From contig CAVPSQ010000004.1 of the NCBI GenBank assembly GCA_963708455.1, positions 1,302,001-1,366,000 on the forward strand: a stretch of 64,000 bases of DNA, read 5' to 3'. The position numbers and the translations under genes are program-made. The notes under the pieces were generated by a model that saw nothing but the letters and a program-made list of their open reading frames with translations, had not been told where the DNA came from and did not search any database. This document shows positions 1-6,302 of this stretch, one piece after another (positions within the stretch are counted from its first letter, which is position 1; each line of letters starts with the position of its first letter). The stretch comes from CAIMUS01 sp963708455. GTDB taxonomy: Bacteria > Pseudomonadota > Gammaproteobacteria > Competibacterales > Competibacteraceae.

Positions 1-146
1 CAGATCGTGGGGGTGATAATCAGCCACAGCCACAGTAACCGACCCCATTCCTTCCACGGCGTCTCGTCGGCGCAGGCCAGCGTGACCTGCTGCAGTTCTT
101 CCACTCACTGCTCTTCGAGCGGCTCGACCGCCCGACCGGCTTCATG
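1..146 (-). pseudogene. IS66-like transposase remnant
   Basis: Read on the minus strand, this edge of the window encodes a short stretch containing ADETPWKEWGRLLWLW followed by IITPT. It resembles the first catalytic-Asp region of IS66-type transposases (an ADET motif followed by a W-rich strand). An in-frame TGA interrupts it about 13 codons before that motif, and the reading is lost where the IS630 element begins. The rest of the gene would lie outside the window. It is a decayed fragment, and the family assignment rests on one motif only. Confidence 0.4.
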
Positions 147-159
147 AATACATTGATTA

Positions 160-1298
160 TAGTCATCTACTTAATATGATATAATTTGTTAGCGTAAAAC
201 TCACTATCTCTTGTTAGAACAAGGAGAGATATCATGAAGGGTGAAAGATTATTTGTCGAAAGACAAACTGAGTTGCTTGAGCATTTATCTGAAGAGAAAG
301 ACATGCCAATTAAATTTAAATTGGCTTTCTTGAAATGTTTCTCGCCATTAGGTCGAGATTTAGAAGCAGCGTGTCAAGATTTTGGGATAGCGGTGTCCAC
401 GGGTTATCTGTGGCTACGCACCTGGAATGATGCTGGCTATGCCGGGATTAGCGACACCGGGCAGCGCACGGGGCGTCCGCCGCGACTCGATGAGTGGGAT
501 CTAGTATTTTTAACCTACCTGTTAAAGCAACAAGCCACCTGGACTACGGCCGAGGTAAGGGAATTGATTCAGCGAGAATTCGGGATTGAGTATTCACCGG
601 ATCAAGTCATTCGGATCTTGCGTGAGCGGGTAGGGATGCATTTCAGCAAGCCGTTTCCAGGCGATTATCGTCGGCCCTCGGATGCCGAGGAGCAACTGAA
701 AGGGAAACTCCATCAGGTGTTTACAACCTTGCAAGAGCAGGAGATCGGGAAGGACGACATCGTACTGGGCTTCCTGGATGAAGCGAGTCCGCAAAATCGG
801 GCCAACACGGTACGGGTATGGAGTTTCGAGAAAAGCCCGGTAGTCGATAAGAACACGACGCATTTTAAGAGTAACACGATTGGATTTTACGCGATTCAAG
901 GGGTCAGTGTGCAGGCATTTCTAGCGAATTCAAAGGAAGACGCGATTGTCGATTTTCTCAACCAAATTAAAACTGCCAATCCAACGGCCAAAGCGATTGT
1001 AATCATCCTAGATAATTATAGAAATCACTGGGCGGCTAAGGTAACAGAGGCGGCCCAGGAACTCGGTATCTATTTAATTTATTTACCACTTTATTCGCCG
1101 GACCTGAACCCAATAGAGTATATGTGGAAGAGTATAAAACGGATTTTATCCAGAGAGTTTGTTGACACACTGGATGAAATGAAGAGAAAAATAGCCAATG
1201 AATGGAAAACGTTATCAGGCTCACTTGGGTTTGCAAAGCGTTGGATTTCTAAATTTTTGGAAACAGATTCATATTGTGATGACTTATGCGTTTGACTA
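160..1298 (+). mobile_element. IS630-family insertion sequence, complete with ends
   Basis: The element begins TAGTCATCTACT and ends GCGTTTGACTA, so the outermost TAGTCA/TGACTA form short terminal inverted repeats. Each end is flanked by TA (158-159 and 1299-1300), the target duplication expected of the IS630/Tc1 group. The right flank is a gloB fragment and its TA matches the TA in intact gloB sequence. The left flank is not gloB, so the locus was rearranged after insertion. A 149-bp deletion derivative sharing both ends lies at 36269-36417. Base composition is visibly richer in A+T than the housekeeping genes. Confidence 0.85.
234..1295 (+). CDS. IS630-family transposase (DDE)
   Basis: This 353-residue protein has an N-terminal helix-turn-helix region (about residues 30-90, with SPLGRDLEAACQDFGI and STGYLWLRTWNDAG) and a C-terminal DDE nuclease fold. 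The catalytic triad is visible as D182 (LGFLDEASPQ), D260 (IILDNYRNH) and E295 (SPDLNPIEYMWK), the IS630 arrangement. The ATG follows an 'aaggagag' ribosome site. The stop codon lies inside the right terminal repeat. No frameshift or premature stop is seen, so the enzyme is probably functional and could also act on the MITE-like derivative at 36.3 kb. Confidence 0.9.
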   Translation: MKGERLFVERQTELLEHLSEEKDMPIKFKLAFLKCFSPLGRDLEAACQDFGIAVSTGYLWLRTWNDAGYAGISDTGQRTGRPPRLDEWDLVFLTYLLKQQATWTTAEVRELIQREFGIEYSPDQVIRILRERVGMHFSKPFPGDYRRPSDAEEQLKGKLHQVFTTLQEQEIGKDDIVLGFLDEASPQNRANTVRVWSFEKSPVVDKNTTHFKSNTIGFYAIQGVSVQAFLANSKEDAIVDFLNQIKTANPTAKAIVIILDNYRNHWAAKVTEAAQELGIYLIYLPLYSPDLNPIEYMWKSIKRILSREFVDTLDEMKRKIANEWKTLSGSLGFAKRWISKFLETDSYCDDLCV

Positions 1299-1300
1299 TA

Positions 1301-1387
1301 TTCGGCTCCACCCATTGAGCGAAAGCGATGTTATCTAATGTGTATTCGTGCGCGCAGTAGATTCGTGTGTCGTCCGGTAAAGCAGCG
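1301..1387 (-). pseudogene. gloB internal fragment (copy A)
   Basis: These bases match intact gloB around 7553-7640 and read, on the minus strand, the part around RIYCAHEYTLDNIAFAQW. Two or three bases differ from the other copies (for example tattcgtgcgcgc against tattcatgcgcac). The fragment is cut on one side by the IS630 element and on the other by the palindromic repeat, at exactly the same gloB base as the fragment near 4885. It is non-coding debris. Confidence 0.75.
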
Positions 1388-1396
1388 GGGGGGACG

Positions 1397-1512
1397 GAAA
1401 TCGGGCGGAAATCGGGGACAGACCACGATTTCCATCGCTTTCCATTTCCGTTCGCCGGAAAACGTGGTCTGTCCCCGATCTCTGCCGCCCGATTTCTGCC
1501 GATTTCTGCCGC
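1397..1512. repeat. REP-like palindromic repeat, copy A
   Basis: The core is a long inverted repeat: aatcggggacagaccacgat (about 1410-1429) pairs with the complementary aacgtggtctgtccccgat arm (about 1461-1479) across a loop of about 30 bases. Flanking short repeats of gatttctgcc/cggaaatc extend the symmetry. The ggggacagaccacg motif is typical of REP-type palindromes linked to REP-associated tyrosine transposases in gammaproteobacteria, although no such transposase is present here. Related units occur at 4890-5012 and 5512-5562. It truncates the small gene fragment beside it. Confidence 0.7.
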
Positions 1513-1522
1513 CCGATTTCTG

Positions 1523-1697
1523 TTGCCTTTGCGCTGATGCCATCTCGGGCAACCACGGACTCCAAAATCGAAACATGGTAGTTACGCTTGGTGCTTCCAT
1601 AATTTTTGCACGGCATACATTGCTCCGGCGTGTCGCCACGAGCGTCCACCTCAGCGCCACAATCTGCACATTCGATGGTGTCGGTAGATACGCTCAT
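1523..1697 (-). pseudogene. truncated copy of the 6365-6772 cassette gene
   Basis: The first 56 or so codons match the intact gene at 6365-6772: starts MSVSTDTIEC, then CGAEVDARGDTPEQCMPCKN. After the ISAKA codons the reading runs into the REP-like repeat, so the C-terminal half is lost. The two copies differ at scattered bases (ADC/TDC, CKNY/CKNC), so the duplication is not recent. One of the paired cysteines of the likely zinc ribbon is mutated to Tyr, consistent with decay. Confidence 0.75.
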
Positions 1698-1700
1698 GAT

Positions 1701-1758
1701 GGCTAACGTTCAGCATCAACCGCGCGCGTAGCGCGTCGGCTGCATGCTTTTGTTAGCG
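1701..1758 (-). other. attC-like cassette recombination site 1
   Basis: Outer boxes GGCTAAC (1701-1707) and GTTAGC (1752-1757) are complementary. Inside them, AGCATCAACCG and CGGCTGCATGCT pair imperfectly with an unpaired base, as in attC sites, around a GC-rich central hairpin (cgcgcgcgtagcgcg). It sits at the 3' end of the toxin-fragment/immunity cassette. Confidence 0.7.
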
Positions 1759-1776
1759 ATTGATTGATTTATGGAT

Positions 1777-2103
1777 TCATGCCGCCTTTGATAGCGTTCG
1801 ATTTACAATATGCCAAAATATTGACGTTTGCTCATGCTTCTGTTCAAAAAAATCTTCGAAAAAACCGACTTCGTTTAATGGTGTGGGGTAGGAATACTGC
1901 TCCCCATCGTCACCAAATTCCGTTACCCAATCCGGAGGATACTGTGAATCCATGACCTCAAAAAGTTCAGGTGGATAGAGATATGGTTTTCCAGCATCAT
2001 TCAATATTCTGTAGTCATCAGCCTCTATCCCTATGATGAAATATGGCTGATTTTCAGAAAGATCGGGGTAACTCGTATTCTTTGACTTAAGTTTGACAAT
2101 CAT
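1777..2103 (-). CDS. Small acidic protein, probable immunity protein
   Basis: This 108-residue protein starts MIVKLKSKNTSYPDLSE and is rich in acidic and aromatic residues (EFGDDGEQYSYP, EVGFFEDFFEQ). I do not recognise a named family. Its ATG overlaps the TGA of the upstream toxin-like fragment (ATGA), so translation is coupled. Toxin tip followed directly by an acidic small protein is the usual order in polymorphic-toxin loci, which suggests an immunity protein. The gene lies between two attC-like sites. The function is inferred from context only. Confidence 0.6.
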   Translation of the reverse strand: MIVKLKSKNTSYPDLSENQPYFIIGIEADDYRILNDAGKPYLYPPELFEVMDSQYPPDWVTEFGDDGEQYSYPTPLNEVGFFEDFFEQKHEQTSIFWHIVNRTLSKAA

Positions 2104-2348
2104 TTTTTAGTGACCACTTTCAGCTTCGTTTCGAACCTGCCAACACCATAATGCTCATACCAATGGTATTCATATAGCATTCCTCCGCTCTCGAATAATG
2201 GACTGCTTTTCTTAACCCATTTCGATCTTTTTCCGCCATATTGGTCGACGAGCCTTTGAATATCACGGATACGCTCACCTTTCGCGATTACACGCGACTG
2301 AGCAATGAGTTCTTTCGTTAGTTCGATTGACCTATTTCTCCAGGTGGT
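2100..2348 (-). pseudogene. Polymorphic-toxin C-terminal domain fragment without start codon
   Basis: An open frame of 82 codons reads TTWRNRSIELTKEL, then GERIRDIQRLVDQYGGK and RSKWVKKSSP, then YEYHWYEHYGVGRF, ending in KVVTKK. It has no ATG, GTG or TTG before an internal Met near residue 57. A TAA lies directly upstream, close to the attC-like site. The sequence looks like the tip domain of a larger secreted toxin (Rhs/CDI/MafB style) rather than a whole protein. As it stands it would be silent unless fused to an upstream coding sequence. The family assignment is an inference. Confidence 0.45.
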
Positions 2349-2352
2349 TTAT

Positions 2353-2413
2353 GCGCTAACGCCAAGCTAAGCGGCGCAGCGTTAGCTGCGTCCGCTTGAG
2401 CGAGATGTTAGTT
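2353..2413 (-). other. attC-like cassette recombination site 2
   Basis: GCTAAC (2355-2360) and GTTAG (2407-2411) form the outer pair. AAGCTAAGCGG and CCGCTTGAGCG form the inner arms with a one-base bulge, around a GCAGCGTTAGCTGC hairpin. The brnA reading frame ends inside this site, as is common for cassette genes. Confidence 0.7.
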
Positions 2414-2690
2414 CCGCTTGCTCGACCACCGGCTTTAACTCTTCGCGCACGGACTGACGCACAGCTTCTAGCATGGATTGTTGCTGGATGTAGTCCACTA
2501 AAAAGTCATTGATGAGCGTCTGGTAATTGCCTCCGCCGGCTTTCTCAACGAGGGCACGAAAATAATCCAATACGCGGTTATCCAGGTGAATGGAGATTTT
2601 CGTTTTGCCTGGCTCCGGCAGTACCACCGGCCCGCGTTTGGCATCGGTGAAATCAATGTCACGATACGGTTCAGCGGCGGTCTTGTTCAT
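2382..2690 (-). CDS. brnA: BrnA-type antitoxin
   Basis: This 102-residue protein carries the BrnA/CopG-type motif: VVLPEPGKTKISIHLDNRVLDYF followed by YQTLINDFLVDYIQ, a ribbon-helix-helix DNA-binding unit. BrnA neutralises BrnT and represses its own operon. The ATG at 2690 overlaps the end of brnT by about 20 bases, giving the usual toxin-then-antitoxin order. The last residues (LTSRSSGRS) are encoded by the attC-like site, so the native C-terminus was probably trimmed when the cassette formed. Named by family resemblance. Confidence 0.8.
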   Translation of the reverse strand: MNKTAAEPYRDIDFTDAKRGPVVLPEPGKTKISIHLDNRVLDYFRALVEKAGGGNYQTLINDFLVDYIQQQSMLEAVRQSVREELKPVVEQAELTSRSSGRS

Positions 2691-2949
2691 AGCGTAACCT
2701 CTGAGGTTTGTTCGCTTTCCAAGCTGAGATGATACGAATGCTATCCGGCTCCCGGTAGGTGTAGACCACCACCAACAGATTGGCGGAGCCACTCATTCCC
2801 AGCGTCACGAAGCGCTGTTCACCTTCGCTGTCAGCATCTTCGCGCGTGAGCGCGAAGTCGTCTTCTAGGACGGTAACGGCTTCGGCGAAGCTGATACCGT
2901 GTTCAGCGAGATTTGCTTCCGCTTTGGTGGGGTCCCATTCATAGTGCAT
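2671..2949 (-). CDS. brnT: BrnT-type ribonuclease toxin
   Basis: At 92 residues this has the usual BrnT length. It begins MHYEWDPTKAEANLAEHGISF, the highly conserved BrnT N-terminus (WDxxKAxxNxxKHGVSF), and later has LVVVYTYREPDSIRIISAW with the conserved R and the IIS strand. BrnT is a RelE-fold ribonuclease that arrests translation. It is the first gene of the cassette; the antitoxin gene follows with overlap. All active-site-like residues appear present, so the pair is likely functional. Confidence 0.85.
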   Translation of the reverse strand: MHYEWDPTKAEANLAEHGISFAEAVTVLEDDFALTREDADSEGEQRFVTLGMSGSANLLVVVYTYREPDSIRIISAWKANKPQRLRYEQDRR

Positions 2950-3006
2950 GCACCAAATATATGGACAATTGTATTCCGCGTCAAATACCGATGAAATCGC
3001 TCAAAG

Positions 3007-3067
3007 GGGCTAACGTTAGCGATCACCGGGCCGCGGTAGCGGCTTCGGTGCATTGCAAAGTTAGGCG
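3007..3067 (-). other. attC-like cassette recombination site 3
   Basis: GGCTAAC (3008-3014) and GTTAGGC (3060-3066) are the outer boxes. The inner arms GCGATCACCGGGCCG and CGGCTTCGGTGCATTGC pair with a bulged base around a short GC hairpin. It separates the brnTA cassette from the DUF4258 cassette. Confidence 0.7.
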
Positions 3068-3083
3068 CCCCATAACCAAGATT

Positions 3084-3305
3084 CTAGGCGGCATACCTGA
3101 TCACCTCTAGCTCCGCTTCAGTATCAACTTTGGCCAGAATTTTCTCTACCTGCTGCATCACTGCATCATCCAGCAGGTATTCAATACAGCCTTCACATTG
3201 GAGTACAGGTAGGTTTTTCAAAATAACGATGGTTCTATCCTGAACTTTAAATGGAAGATCTGTATTGATGGACTCCATTTTGGACCCACATACATGACAC
3301 TTCAT
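3084..3305 (-). CDS. YgiT/MqsA-type zinc-finger antitoxin
   Basis: This 73-residue protein starts MKCHVCGSKM and has a second pair in LQCEGCIEYLLDD, giving the CxxC...CxxC zinc site of YgiT-type zinc-finger proteins. It lacks the C-terminal HTH domain of full MqsA, as is usual for the short YgiT-type partners of DUF4258 toxins. The ATG overlaps the upstream gene's stop (TAATG), so the two are co-translated. The likely role is neutralising the DUF4258 protein. Confidence 0.75.
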   Translation of the reverse strand: MKCHVCGSKMESINTDLPFKVQDRTIVILKNLPVLQCEGCIEYLLDDAVMQQVEKILAKVDTEAELEVIRYAA

Positions 3306-3649
3306 TAGGGCTGTCTCCTCGTTTTCAAGTCTTGTTCCCACTCATTAGAGTTAGGCCAATAGGCTGTGATAATTCGAACATTGTCTCCTCTTACATCAAC
3401 AGCAAACAGTACATGGAATGCTTGGTTTTGGTACTTTGAAAAAACAAGGTAACTTGGAAGGTATTTGTCCTTCGGGTACTCTTCGATGACTTCATAATTG
3501 TTGGTAGATTCGATGATAAATTGCCTCGGAATAGACCTATCCTTTATCCGCATGTTCACATGATAGGTCCATCTAATTTTCCGCTGATTCACACATCTTT
3601 GAATGAACCCCAACGGATCATCTGGAATGATGCGATCATGGTTAACCAT
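3305..3649 (-). CDS. DUF4258-type toxin
   Basis: This 114-residue protein contains WTYHVNMRIKDRSIPRQFI, the conserved H...RxxxRxI pattern of DUF4258, and VLFAVDVRGDNVRIITAYWP near the C-terminus. DUF4258 proteins are RelE/MqsR-like putative mRNA interferases paired with YgiT-type zinc-finger antitoxins, exactly the neighbour seen here. The start is the ATG reading MVNHDRII. The pair lies between attC-like sites 3 and 4 as one cassette. Confidence 0.75.
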   Translation of the reverse strand: MVNHDRIIPDDPLGFIQRCVNQRKIRWTYHVNMRIKDRSIPRQFIIESTNNYEVIEEYPKDKYLPSYLVFSKYQNQAFHVLFAVDVRGDNVRIITAYWPNSNEWEQDLKTRRQP

Positions 3650-3716
3650 CCGTCATACTTCGCCATTGGTTTTGCTATCTGATTATAGCTCACCTGTCAA
3701 GATGAACGCGCCGCGG

Positions 3717-3764
3717 GCCTAACCAGGAGATGAGCGGCGCAAGTCCGCTCGATCTCCTAGTTCT
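3717..3764 (-). other. attC-like site 4, degenerate
   Basis: GCCTAAC (3717-3723) opens the site, and GGAGATGAGCGG pairs with CCGCTCGATCTCC with one bulged base, which is typical attC geometry. The closing box reads tagttct instead of GTTAGG, so the right box is mutated or was lost where the neighbouring palindromic element begins. Confidence 0.5.
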
Positions 3765-3765
3765 T

Positions 3766-3897
3766 CCGCAGCCTGTGGAATTTTATCTTTGAAAAATTGA
3801 CAAAAGCACAAAAATTCTCAACGAACGGGCGCGGCCGCGCTCTTTAGCTAATTTTTGCGATTTTGTCATTTTTTTCATTAGCTTATCCATAGGCTGT
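3766..3897. repeat. Large imperfect palindrome, MITE-like, non-coding
   Basis: The ends cagcctgtggaat and atccataggctg are inverted repeats, and inside them gacaaaagcacaaaaatt pairs with aatttttgcgattttgtc, with a central gcgcggccgcgc palindrome. The whole stretch of about 130 bases can fold on itself and is A+T rich except at its centre. No gene is present. It is absent from the second copy of the adjacent duplicated segment, so it is a discrete insertion or the true end of a separate element. Confidence 0.5.
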
Positions 3898-3904
3898 CGG
3901 AATG

Positions 3905-3932
3905 AACCAGTGATTGAACAGTTCTGTTTATC
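3905..3932 (+). repeat. 28-base dispersed repeat, copy 1
   Basis: The repeat runs aaccagtgattgaacagttc then tgtttatc. An identical copy lies at 6780-6807 in direct orientation and another at 35563-35590 inverted. It marks the left edge of the duplicated segment here and at 6.8 kb. Confidence 0.75.
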
Positions 3933-4290
3933 TCTACCACCATCCACCATCTCCGGTCAAGCAAAAATTCTCGGTTAACGATAGCAGGTTGTCTTCAACA
4001 ATTGTTTTTATGCAATAAATCGATGAGATTTTTTAAATCTTTTTCTACTTCAATATCTTAAACAATGTTGATCAAGCGTCACGACTTGGCAAGAACGCCT
4101 ACTTCACTACGGTGGACTGTCTGTTTATCATTACCTACCGCAAGATAAACAGTTTCTGGATAGCATGACATGCTTGCCATCCCTCTGAGTTGGGCCGCCG
4201 GTACGACACGTTGCTGGAGCGCAAGGGCGTTATCGTTGAGCCTTACCTCCTTTCATCGGTGAGGTCATGAGAAACTGATAGGCGGTAAGG

Positions 4291-4522
4291 TGTAGATACC
4301 GTTTTGATTGTCGAGAAGCGGTGGGTCATGTATAGCCAGAGTTGCTGCATTATCTCCCATAAGCCGCTGGGTATCGCTGCGGTTTGCCGCATCCAGGCAA
4401 CCCATCCGGTGTTTGCCCGACGGATCGACCCAAATAGCGCCTTGCTGCAGCCGGCAAGGTTGCCGCAGGTAAGTCCTGAGTTGTGGATGCTTGTCCAGAC
4501 GCGATAGGGGCAGATTCTTCAT
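4291..4522 (-). pseudogene. DNA methyltransferase N-terminal fragment, copy 1
   Basis: From MKNLPLSRLDKHPQLRTYL the frame continues through GAIWVDPSGKHRMGCLD and RLMGDNAATLAIHDPP. The pattern HRMGCLDA...ADT/DxQRLMG...DPP resembles the first half of ParB-associated N4/N6 DNA methyltransferases, where the DPPY catalytic motif follows. Here the reading breaks immediately after DPP, so the catalytic Tyr and the rest are lost. Both copies in the window break at the same base, so truncation came before duplication. It lies downstream of gloB on the same strand. Confidence 0.55.
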
Positions 4523-4572
4523 AAGCTCGCTGCCCTGGCTGTAAATCCAACGCCGGTTTGGCCTGCGCGCGC

Positions 4573-4885
4573 TCAATCGAATTTGGTGTCTTTCCAGTGG
4601 CGCACCGCGCCGAAGGTCTCCGCGCCGGCGGCGAGCGGCCGGCCGGCGAACCGCGATGCGGCCTGAATGACCGTCGGCTCGTCGAAGCGTAGAAACGGAT
4701 TGGTGCGCCGCTCCAGTTCCAGCAATGAAGGAACGGTGGGCAGACCACGCTTGCGCAGTGCCTGGCAGTCCCGCTCCCGTTGCAGCAGGTCGGGATTATT
4801 CGGCTCCACCCATTGAGCGAAAGCGATGTTATCTAATGTGTATTCATGCGCACAGTAGATTCGTGTGTCGTCCGGTAAAGCAGCG
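4573..4885 (-). pseudogene. gloB 3' fragment (copy B) with native C-terminus
   Basis: It encodes the last 90 or so residues of glyoxalase II, from ALPDDTRIYCAHEYTLDN to AVRHWKDTKFD. Unlike the full-length copy at 7318-8106, its C-terminal frame (RPLAAGAETFGAVRHWKD) is intact and matches what is expected of GloB. Upstream it is cut by the REP-like repeat at the same gloB base as the fragment at 1387. It is not expressed as GloB because the metal-binding half is missing. Confidence 0.8.
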
Positions 4886-4889
4886 GGGG

Positions 4890-5012
4890 GACGGAAATCG
4901 GGGGAAATCGGCGGGGGAAATCGGGGACAGACCACGATTTCCATCGCTTTCCATTTCCGTTCGCCGGAAAACGTGGTCTGTCCCCGATTTCTGTCCCTCC
5001 GATTTCTGTCCC
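4890..5012. repeat. REP-like palindromic repeat, copy B
   Basis: The same palindrome as at 1397-1512: cggggacagaccacgattt (about 4922-4940) pairs with aaaacgtggtctgtccccg (about 4968-4986), with repeated gacggaaatcggg and gatttctgtccctc units outside. It joins gloB debris on the left to the end of a toxin cassette on the right, replacing most of that cassette's attC-like site: only a GTTAGGC box at 5015-5021 remains. Confidence 0.7.
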
Positions 5013-5015
5013 TCG

Positions 5016-5195
5016 TTAGGCAGCATTTTTGTCTTTCAGTTTCGACTTTTCGGTAGCGCGAGAAAGGATTCTATCAGGATGTCTTTCTTGAAGTTTGCGA
5101 TAGTGCTCCACCAATTTCCGGGCATCATGGCCAACAGATGCTGAGATCTGATGGCGCACTTCATGAATAGCATCAATTGTTGGATCGGGCTTCAT
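5016..5195 (-). CDS. Small partner protein of PIN toxin (antitoxin-like)
   Basis: This 59-residue protein starts MKPDPTIDAIHEVRHQISAS, then DARKLVEHYRKLQERHPDR, and stops at the TAA embedded in the remaining attC box. The ATG overlaps the TGA of the PIN-toxin gene (ATGA). Short charged proteins of this type commonly follow PIN-domain toxins of this class and are thought to be their antitoxins; I infer that role here. The gene is intact although its toxin is broken. Confidence 0.6.
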   Translation of the reverse strand: MKPDPTIDAIHEVRHQISASVGHDARKLVEHYRKLQERHPDRILSRATEKSKLKDKNAA

Positions 5196-5646
5196 AGAGA
5201 TTCCCCAAGTAGCTCAAGAGGTGTCACGAGCGCCGGGACATATAGCCCGAGCAGGGTATTGATCCGGCGGATATGGCCGAACTTGTTCGCATTCGCCAAA
5301 TGGCGACAGTTCCAAGTTACCAGAAAATCACATTTGTGGAACGATGCAACTGCGAGATGGAGCGCATCCCCCGCAGGATCGTCTGGCATAACGTGATGCG
5401 AGATGTAATTTGCTACAATGTCAGCAATGGGTTCGTTGATATCGAGGAGTGGCAAACCTTCGTCAGGCGACTTCTTTCATTGCCGCGTTTTATTAGGGAA
5501 AACCAGCTTATTGGGAAAACGTGGTCTGTCCCCTATTTCCCTCCAATTTCTTGTCGCCTCTTGTTAGCCGCCATAACCAATTCGGGGTTCCTCCAAGCGG
5601 TGAGATAGCTTGGAATGGTGGTTTCAATGTAGACGGATGGCTTCAT
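5192..5646 (-). pseudogene. PIN-domain (VapC-type) toxin gene interrupted by REP-like repeat
   Basis: The N-terminus is at 5646: MKPSVYIETTIPSYLTAWRN, with the first PIN-domain acidic position replaced by the ETT/T variant typical of this subfamily. After about 29 codons the frame enters the palindromic repeat (5512-5562) and stops. The C-terminal half resumes near KKSPDEGLPLLDINEP and contains MPDDPAGDALHLAVA, FLVTWNCRHLANANK and LLGLYVPALVTPLELL. About 60-70 central residues are missing. The gene is therefore inactive, while the downstream partner gene survives. Confidence 0.75.
5512..5562. repeat. REP-like repeat, half unit inside the PIN toxin gene
   Basis: Contains gggaaaacgtggtctgtccc then ctatttccctccaatttcttgtc, one arm of the palindrome seen at 1397 and 4890. 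It interrupts the toxin frame and coincides with loss of its central part, showing that this repeat family is associated with deletions in the array. Confidence 0.6.
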
Positions 5647-5667
5647 TTCTGACACATTCTAAATGAC

Positions 5668-5747
5668 GCCCAACGATCTAAGCTCAGCCGCGGCCTTGTC
5701 GGAGCGAAGCGGAGGCAAGGACGTCGGCTGGAGCGACTTGTTTAGAC
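5668..5747 (-). other. attC-like cassette recombination site 5
   Basis: GCCCAAC (5668-5674) and GTTTAGA (5740-5746) are the outer boxes. AAGCTCAGCCG and CGGCTGGAGCGACTT are the inner arms with an extra unpaired base. A second internal stem (cggccttg/caaggacg) fills the centre. It sits at the 3' end of the RelE-type addiction cassette and overlaps its stop codon. Confidence 0.7.
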
Positions 5748-6047
5748 TCCAATGCGCTTGAGCCAGTAACCGGGACGGCGACGATGGTGGGCGAATGCAG
5801 TGACTTGAAGCTGCCCATTTGGCAAGATACGGTAGAACACTGCATACGGAAACCGCGCCAGCCCTATGCGCCGGACTCCGCTTGAATGAACCAGCTTCCA
5901 TGAGTTGGGCCTTTCAACCGCCAAGTCGACGATGCGCTCAAACTCAGCGATGAGCGCGGCTCCCAGACCAGCACGCTGCTCCTCGAAGAATTGAACCGCC
6001 TCCAGATACTCAGCCTCCGCACCAGGGAGGAAACTGTGGTGAGTCAC
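5742..6047 (-). CDS. RelE/ParE-type toxin of an addiction module
   Basis: This 101-residue protein has the ParE/RelE fold signature: AEAEYLEAVQFFEEQRAGLG at the N-terminus, RIGLARFPYAVFYRI in the central strands and VTAFAHHRRRPGYW near the end, ending in the usual R/W-rich tail. Proteins of this class are ribosome-dependent RNases or gyrase inhibitors. The ATG overlaps the stop of the preceding antitoxin gene (ATGA), so both are made from one message. Confidence 0.85.
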   Translation of the reverse strand: MTHHSFLPGAEAEYLEAVQFFEEQRAGLGAALIAEFERIVDLAVERPNSWKLVHSSGVRRIGLARFPYAVFYRILPNGQLQVTAFAHHRRRPGYWLKRIGV

Positions 6048-6268
6048 CGAAGCAACGCTCGCACTTTTCTTGCGACCTCGTCACCTGGCACTGCTTGCGC
6101 TAGCCCAGCATCGACCTCAGCGGCGCGTCGGGCCGACTCTTCACCCCACAAACGGTCAAACTCCGGCTCCGAAATCTCTTCCAGACTCAGCAAGAGCCGA
6201 TGAGCAAGAGACGCACGAGCATCAACCGGGAGGGACAGAGCTTCAGATTCAATTTGAGCGATGTTCAT
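6044..6268 (-). CDS. Addiction-module antitoxin component
   Basis: This 74-residue protein reads MNIAQIESEALSLPVDARAS, then LLLSLEEISEPEFDRLWGEE and ARRAAEVDAG. This is the standard pattern of the 'putative addiction module component' (TIGR02574-like) family, in which a helical protein ends with ExxRRxxE(ID)xG. It precedes and overlaps the RelE/ParE-type toxin gene. The pair fills one cassette between attC-like sites 5 and 6. Confidence 0.85.
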   Translation of the reverse strand: MNIAQIESEALSLPVDARASLAHRLLLSLEEISEPEFDRLWGEESARRAAEVDAGLAQAVPGDEVARKVRALLR

Positions 6269-6302
6269 AACGCAGTTTTAGCTCTCCTCTCCTCTACGAT
6301 GA

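Larger units (their letters stand above)
3905..4885. repeat. Duplicated segment, copy 1 (with gloB 3' end)
   Basis: This segment is nearly identical to 6780-7640. It starts at the 28-base repeat, passes through about 260 bases without a recognisable gene (3933-4170), a methyltransferase fragment and the 3' part of gloB. Copy 1 has an extra 119-120 bases (about 4171-4290) missing from copy 2. No gene is recognised in that extra stretch. Copy 1 ends inside gloB at the REP-like repeat, while copy 2 runs on into full-length gloB. Confidence 0.8.

Noticed and set aside
4171..4290. A small gene in the 120-base block unique to copy 1
   Set aside because: A short frame (LLERKGVIVEPYLLSSV) is open but has no start, ribosome site or recognised family.
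4725..5144. Plus-strand open frame across gloB debris and the REP-like repeat
   Set aside because: It joins unrelated segments (gloB antisense, repeat, cassette) and codes for no recognisable protein.
5555..5580. A further attC box (gttagccgcc)
   Set aside because: These bases lie inside the N-terminal coding part of the PIN toxin (LVMAANK) and have no pairing partner.
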